This document shows positions 32,887 through 35,000 of a DNA stretch of 35,000 nucleotides, in pieces. The translations under genes were made by a program, and so were the position numbers. Source of the stretch: Gammaproteobacteria bacterium (GTDB taxonomy: Bacteria > Pseudomonadota > Gammaproteobacteria > SZUA-229); contig WFMW01000025.1 of NCBI GenBank assembly GCA_015488885.1, forward strand, positions 1 to 35,000, written 5' to 3'. Within the stretch, counting starts at the first letter, position 1. Every line of letters begins with the position of its first letter. The notes beneath the pieces are model-generated. The model saw only the letters and a list, made by a program, of their open reading frames with translations. It was not told the origin of the DNA and searched no databases.

Positions 32887-34965
32887 TTATTCCGAAATGC
32901 GATAACTGTTATTCAGCATAAAATGCTCAATTTCTTCGCTGGAATCTAGTCTTTCATAGCATTGTTGTCCCTGGCAAGGATAGGCGCAGGTTGCGGGCTG
33001 CGGTGTTTTTGATTCCAGGTTCGGGTGGACAGGCTGATCAGCAGGAATATTAAATACCATGGTCTGGGGCATATAATGTGAAGATGGCAACCGGCTGTAC
33101 CGATTATAGTCCTCTGCCTGGCTACGAATGATAAGAGTGGCTGGTGGGTTAAAAAAATCATTCAGTGCAGTAATCATGGCGCAATGTGAAACGGGAGCCT
33201 GATTAATGGATGGCCAGGCGGCTTGCAGGCAATGTTCAACACTGCGCATATAGTGTGTTCTGCCCGAAAGGCAGGCGAGTCGATGCAATGCAATGCAGGC
33301 AATGGCGTTGCCTGAGGGAATGGCATCATCAGCAAATGACTTGATGCGTTGGATCAGGGGTTCGTGGTCGTGGCTGGTAAAATAGAACCCGCCGTTGTCG
33401 GTGTCTTCAAACTGGTGGATTAATGTATCAGCCAGTTCAAGCGCCCATGCATAAAGTGTGTTGTCCCATTTAGCCTGGAGTAGTTCGAGCAATCCCTGCA
33501 ATAAAAAAGCATAATCATCCAGGTAGGCATTGAGCTGTGTGCGGCCATCTTTATAACTGGCAAACAGGTGCTGATTGACCCAGCAATGATTTTTAATAAA
33601 GAAGGCAGACTGGATAGCGGATTCTATGTATCTATTCTTATTAAGCTGGTTTCCGGCAATAGCCATACCGCGTATCATTAGCCCGTTCCAGGCAACGAGT
33701 ATTTTTTCATCACGTGCCGGGTGGATGCGCTTGTTACGTTGTGTAAACAGCTGTTGTTCGGCCTGTTCAAGATAGTTGTATACGGTTTCAATATCAAGAT
33801 TCAGCTTGCTGGCAATGCTTGTTTCATCGTGGCAGGCATGTAAATGCCATTTGTTTTCAAAATTAGCCGCTTTATCCAGACCGTAACGGTATTTAAATGT
33901 CGGCCAGTAAGTATTGTCAATCACGGAACGAATTTCTTCCTTATCCCAGGCATAATATTTGCCCTCAATGCTTTCTGAGTCAGCATCCTGTGCAGAGTAA
34001 TAACCCCCTTCAGTAGATTGCATCTCGTCTAAAACCCAGTTGGCAGTTGCCTTCGCGGTATGATAGAAAAGGCGAGAACCTGTGATACACCAGGCCTGGG
34101 CATACAAAGCGAGTAATGGTCCATTGTCATAAAGCATTTTTTCAAAATGCGGAATCATCCAGTTATTATCGGTTGAGTAACGGCAGAATCCACCACCGAG
34201 GTGGTCAAAAATACCACCATTGGCCATTTTCTCCAGGCTGTAGATGGCGGTATGTAGAATACGTGGATCAGGCTGCTGATGGTGTTCGGCCTGTGCCCAG
34301 TGTAGCAGGGTGCGTTCGATAATAGCGGGGTGTGGGAATTTGGGGGCGGGACTGAATCCTCCGTGTCTACTGTCGAACTGCATTTCTATCTGATTGCGTA
34401 CCACATCGACAGGCAGGGTGGAGAGTATGTCTGGGCTGGTTGTCAAGGGTTGATTTAGGTGCTTAAAGGCATCATATAGAGAAAGACACTGTTGTTGAAT
34501 ATCATTCTGGCGATTTAACCAGACCTCATGAATATAGTGTAATAATTGCTGAAATGAGGGCAGGCCGTGGCGTGGTTCACGTGGAAAATAAGTTCCGGCA
34601 AAAATTGGCATATGCTTATCCGGTGTAAGAAATACCGTTAGTGGCCAGCCACCAGCGCGTTCAGTCAGCATGGAGTGTGCAAGTTGATATATCCTGTCAA
34701 GGTCAGGGCGTTCTTCTTTATCGACTTTTATATTGATAAAGAAGTCATTCATTAATTGCGCTGTACTTTTGTCTTCAAAAGACTCATGTGCCATAACGTG
34801 GCACCAGTGGCAGGCTGAATACCCAATAGAAAGCAGGATGGGTTTATTTTCAGAGCTTGCCTGTTCCAGGCTGATCCTGTTCCAGGCCTGCCAGTGCACC
34901 GGGTTGTCGGCATGCTGTAATAAATAGGGACTGGTTTCATGGTTAAGTAGATTGGTATGTGACAT
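32887..34965 (-). CDS. DUF255 thioredoxin-like protein (YyaL/SPATA20 family)
   Basis: The 692-residue protein belongs to the widely conserved YyaL/SPATA20 family. The N-terminal DUF255 region (about 5-165) has a thioredoxin fold with NPVHWQAW, SIGYSACHWCHVMAHESFED (Cys52-His-Trp-Cys55 in place of CGPC), KVDKEERPDLD and GGWPLTVFLTPD. The rest resembles an alpha/alpha six-hairpin barrel, with GGGFCRYSTDNNWMIPHFEKMLYDN, YYSAQDADSESIEGKYYAW and a C-terminal PAT-Cys segment. There is no signal peptide, so it is cytoplasmic. The biochemical function of the family is not established. The terminal region adds Cys residues (CAYPCQGQQC). Confidence 0.9.
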   Translation of the reverse strand: MSHTNLLNHETSPYLLQHADNPVHWQAWNRISLEQASSENKPILLSIGYSACHWCHVMAHESFEDKSTAQLMNDFFINIKVDKEERPDLDRIYQLAHSMLTERAGGWPLTVFLTPDKHMPIFAGTYFPREPRHGLPSFQQLLHYIHEVWLNRQNDIQQQCLSLYDAFKHLNQPLTTSPDILSTLPVDVVRNQIEMQFDSRHGGFSPAPKFPHPAIIERTLLHWAQAEHHQQPDPRILHTAIYSLEKMANGGIFDHLGGGFCRYSTDNNWMIPHFEKMLYDNGPLLALYAQAWCITGSRLFYHTAKATANWVLDEMQSTEGGYYSAQDADSESIEGKYYAWDKEEIRSVIDNTYWPTFKYRYGLDKAANFENKWHLHACHDETSIASKLNLDIETVYNYLEQAEQQLFTQRNKRIHPARDEKILVAWNGLMIRGMAIAGNQLNKNRYIESAIQSAFFIKNHCWVNQHLFASYKDGRTQLNAYLDDYAFLLQGLLELLQAKWDNTLYAWALELADTLIHQFEDTDNGGFYFTSHDHEPLIQRIKSFADDAIPSGNAIACIALHRLACLSGRTHYMRSVEHCLQAAWPSINQAPVSHCAMITALNDFFNPPATLIIRSQAEDYNRYSRLPSSHYMPQTMVFNIPADQPVHPNLESKTPQPATCAYPCQGQQCYERLDSSEEIEHFMLNNSYRISE

Positions 34966-35000
34966 AGTGAAATCCGGCGAATAGCATTAAAACAAAGTTA
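34966..35000. other. Right-edge sequence upstream of the DUF255 gene
   Basis: Only 35 bases remain. They would be part of the DUF255 gene leader on the minus strand. Nothing else is visible. Confidence 0.3.

Overview
The window is a chromosomal segment of a gammaproteobacterium and is mostly core housekeeping genes. Three gene orders support this: tsaC/topA/smg/dprA/LysM diverging from def/fmt/rsmB/trkA, hisBHAFIE followed by tatABC, and divergent metR/metE. A DsrE2-like sulfur-relay protein and several dispersed palindromic repeats would fit a free-living or sulfur-metabolising lineage. I cannot name a genus from the sequence alone. I recognise no rRNA, tRNA, CRISPR array or complete insertion sequence.

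Layout. Positions 1-1013 hold a type IV pilin gene (minus strand) with a sigma-54-type promoter and a clear terminator. Positions 1014-8096 are a minus-strand block: LysM lipoprotein, dprA, smg, topA, tsaC, hemF. Positions 8181-13995 are a divergent plus-strand block: def, fmt, rsmB, trkA, trkH (N-terminal protein processing and initiator formylation, 16S rRNA methylation, potassium uptake). Positions 14007-15355 carry a hairpin repeat, ttcA, and a gene-poor stretch with a candidate 32-residue minus-strand gene that has its own terminator. Positions 15359-21562 run dtd, hisB-hisH-hisA-hisF-hisI-hisE, tatA-tatB-tatC. A 167-bp palindromic element then precedes gpmI, an EF-G2-type fusA paralogue and a CbiM-like membrane protein. 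A LysR regulator converges on the last of these. Positions 27442-27834 hold nested palindromic repeats. The rest is metR divergent from metE, mazG, then dsrE2-like and DUF255/thioredoxin-like genes on the minus strand.

How the genes fit together. Most encode constitutive functions: translation and its quality control (def, fmt, rsmB, ttcA, dtd, tsaC, fusA2), DNA topology and uptake (topA, dprA), haem (hemF), histidine and methionine synthesis, twin-arginine export, glycolysis (gpmI) and nucleotide sanitation (mazG).

The unusual material lies between genes. There are at least four families of palindromic, MITE-like repeats, one of them nested in a relative of itself. There is also the short terminator-backed ORF at 15081-15179 and a cluster of GTAGG half-sites between it and dtd. 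I see no clear multi-gene undescribed system; the small ORF and the repeats are the best candidates for new biology.
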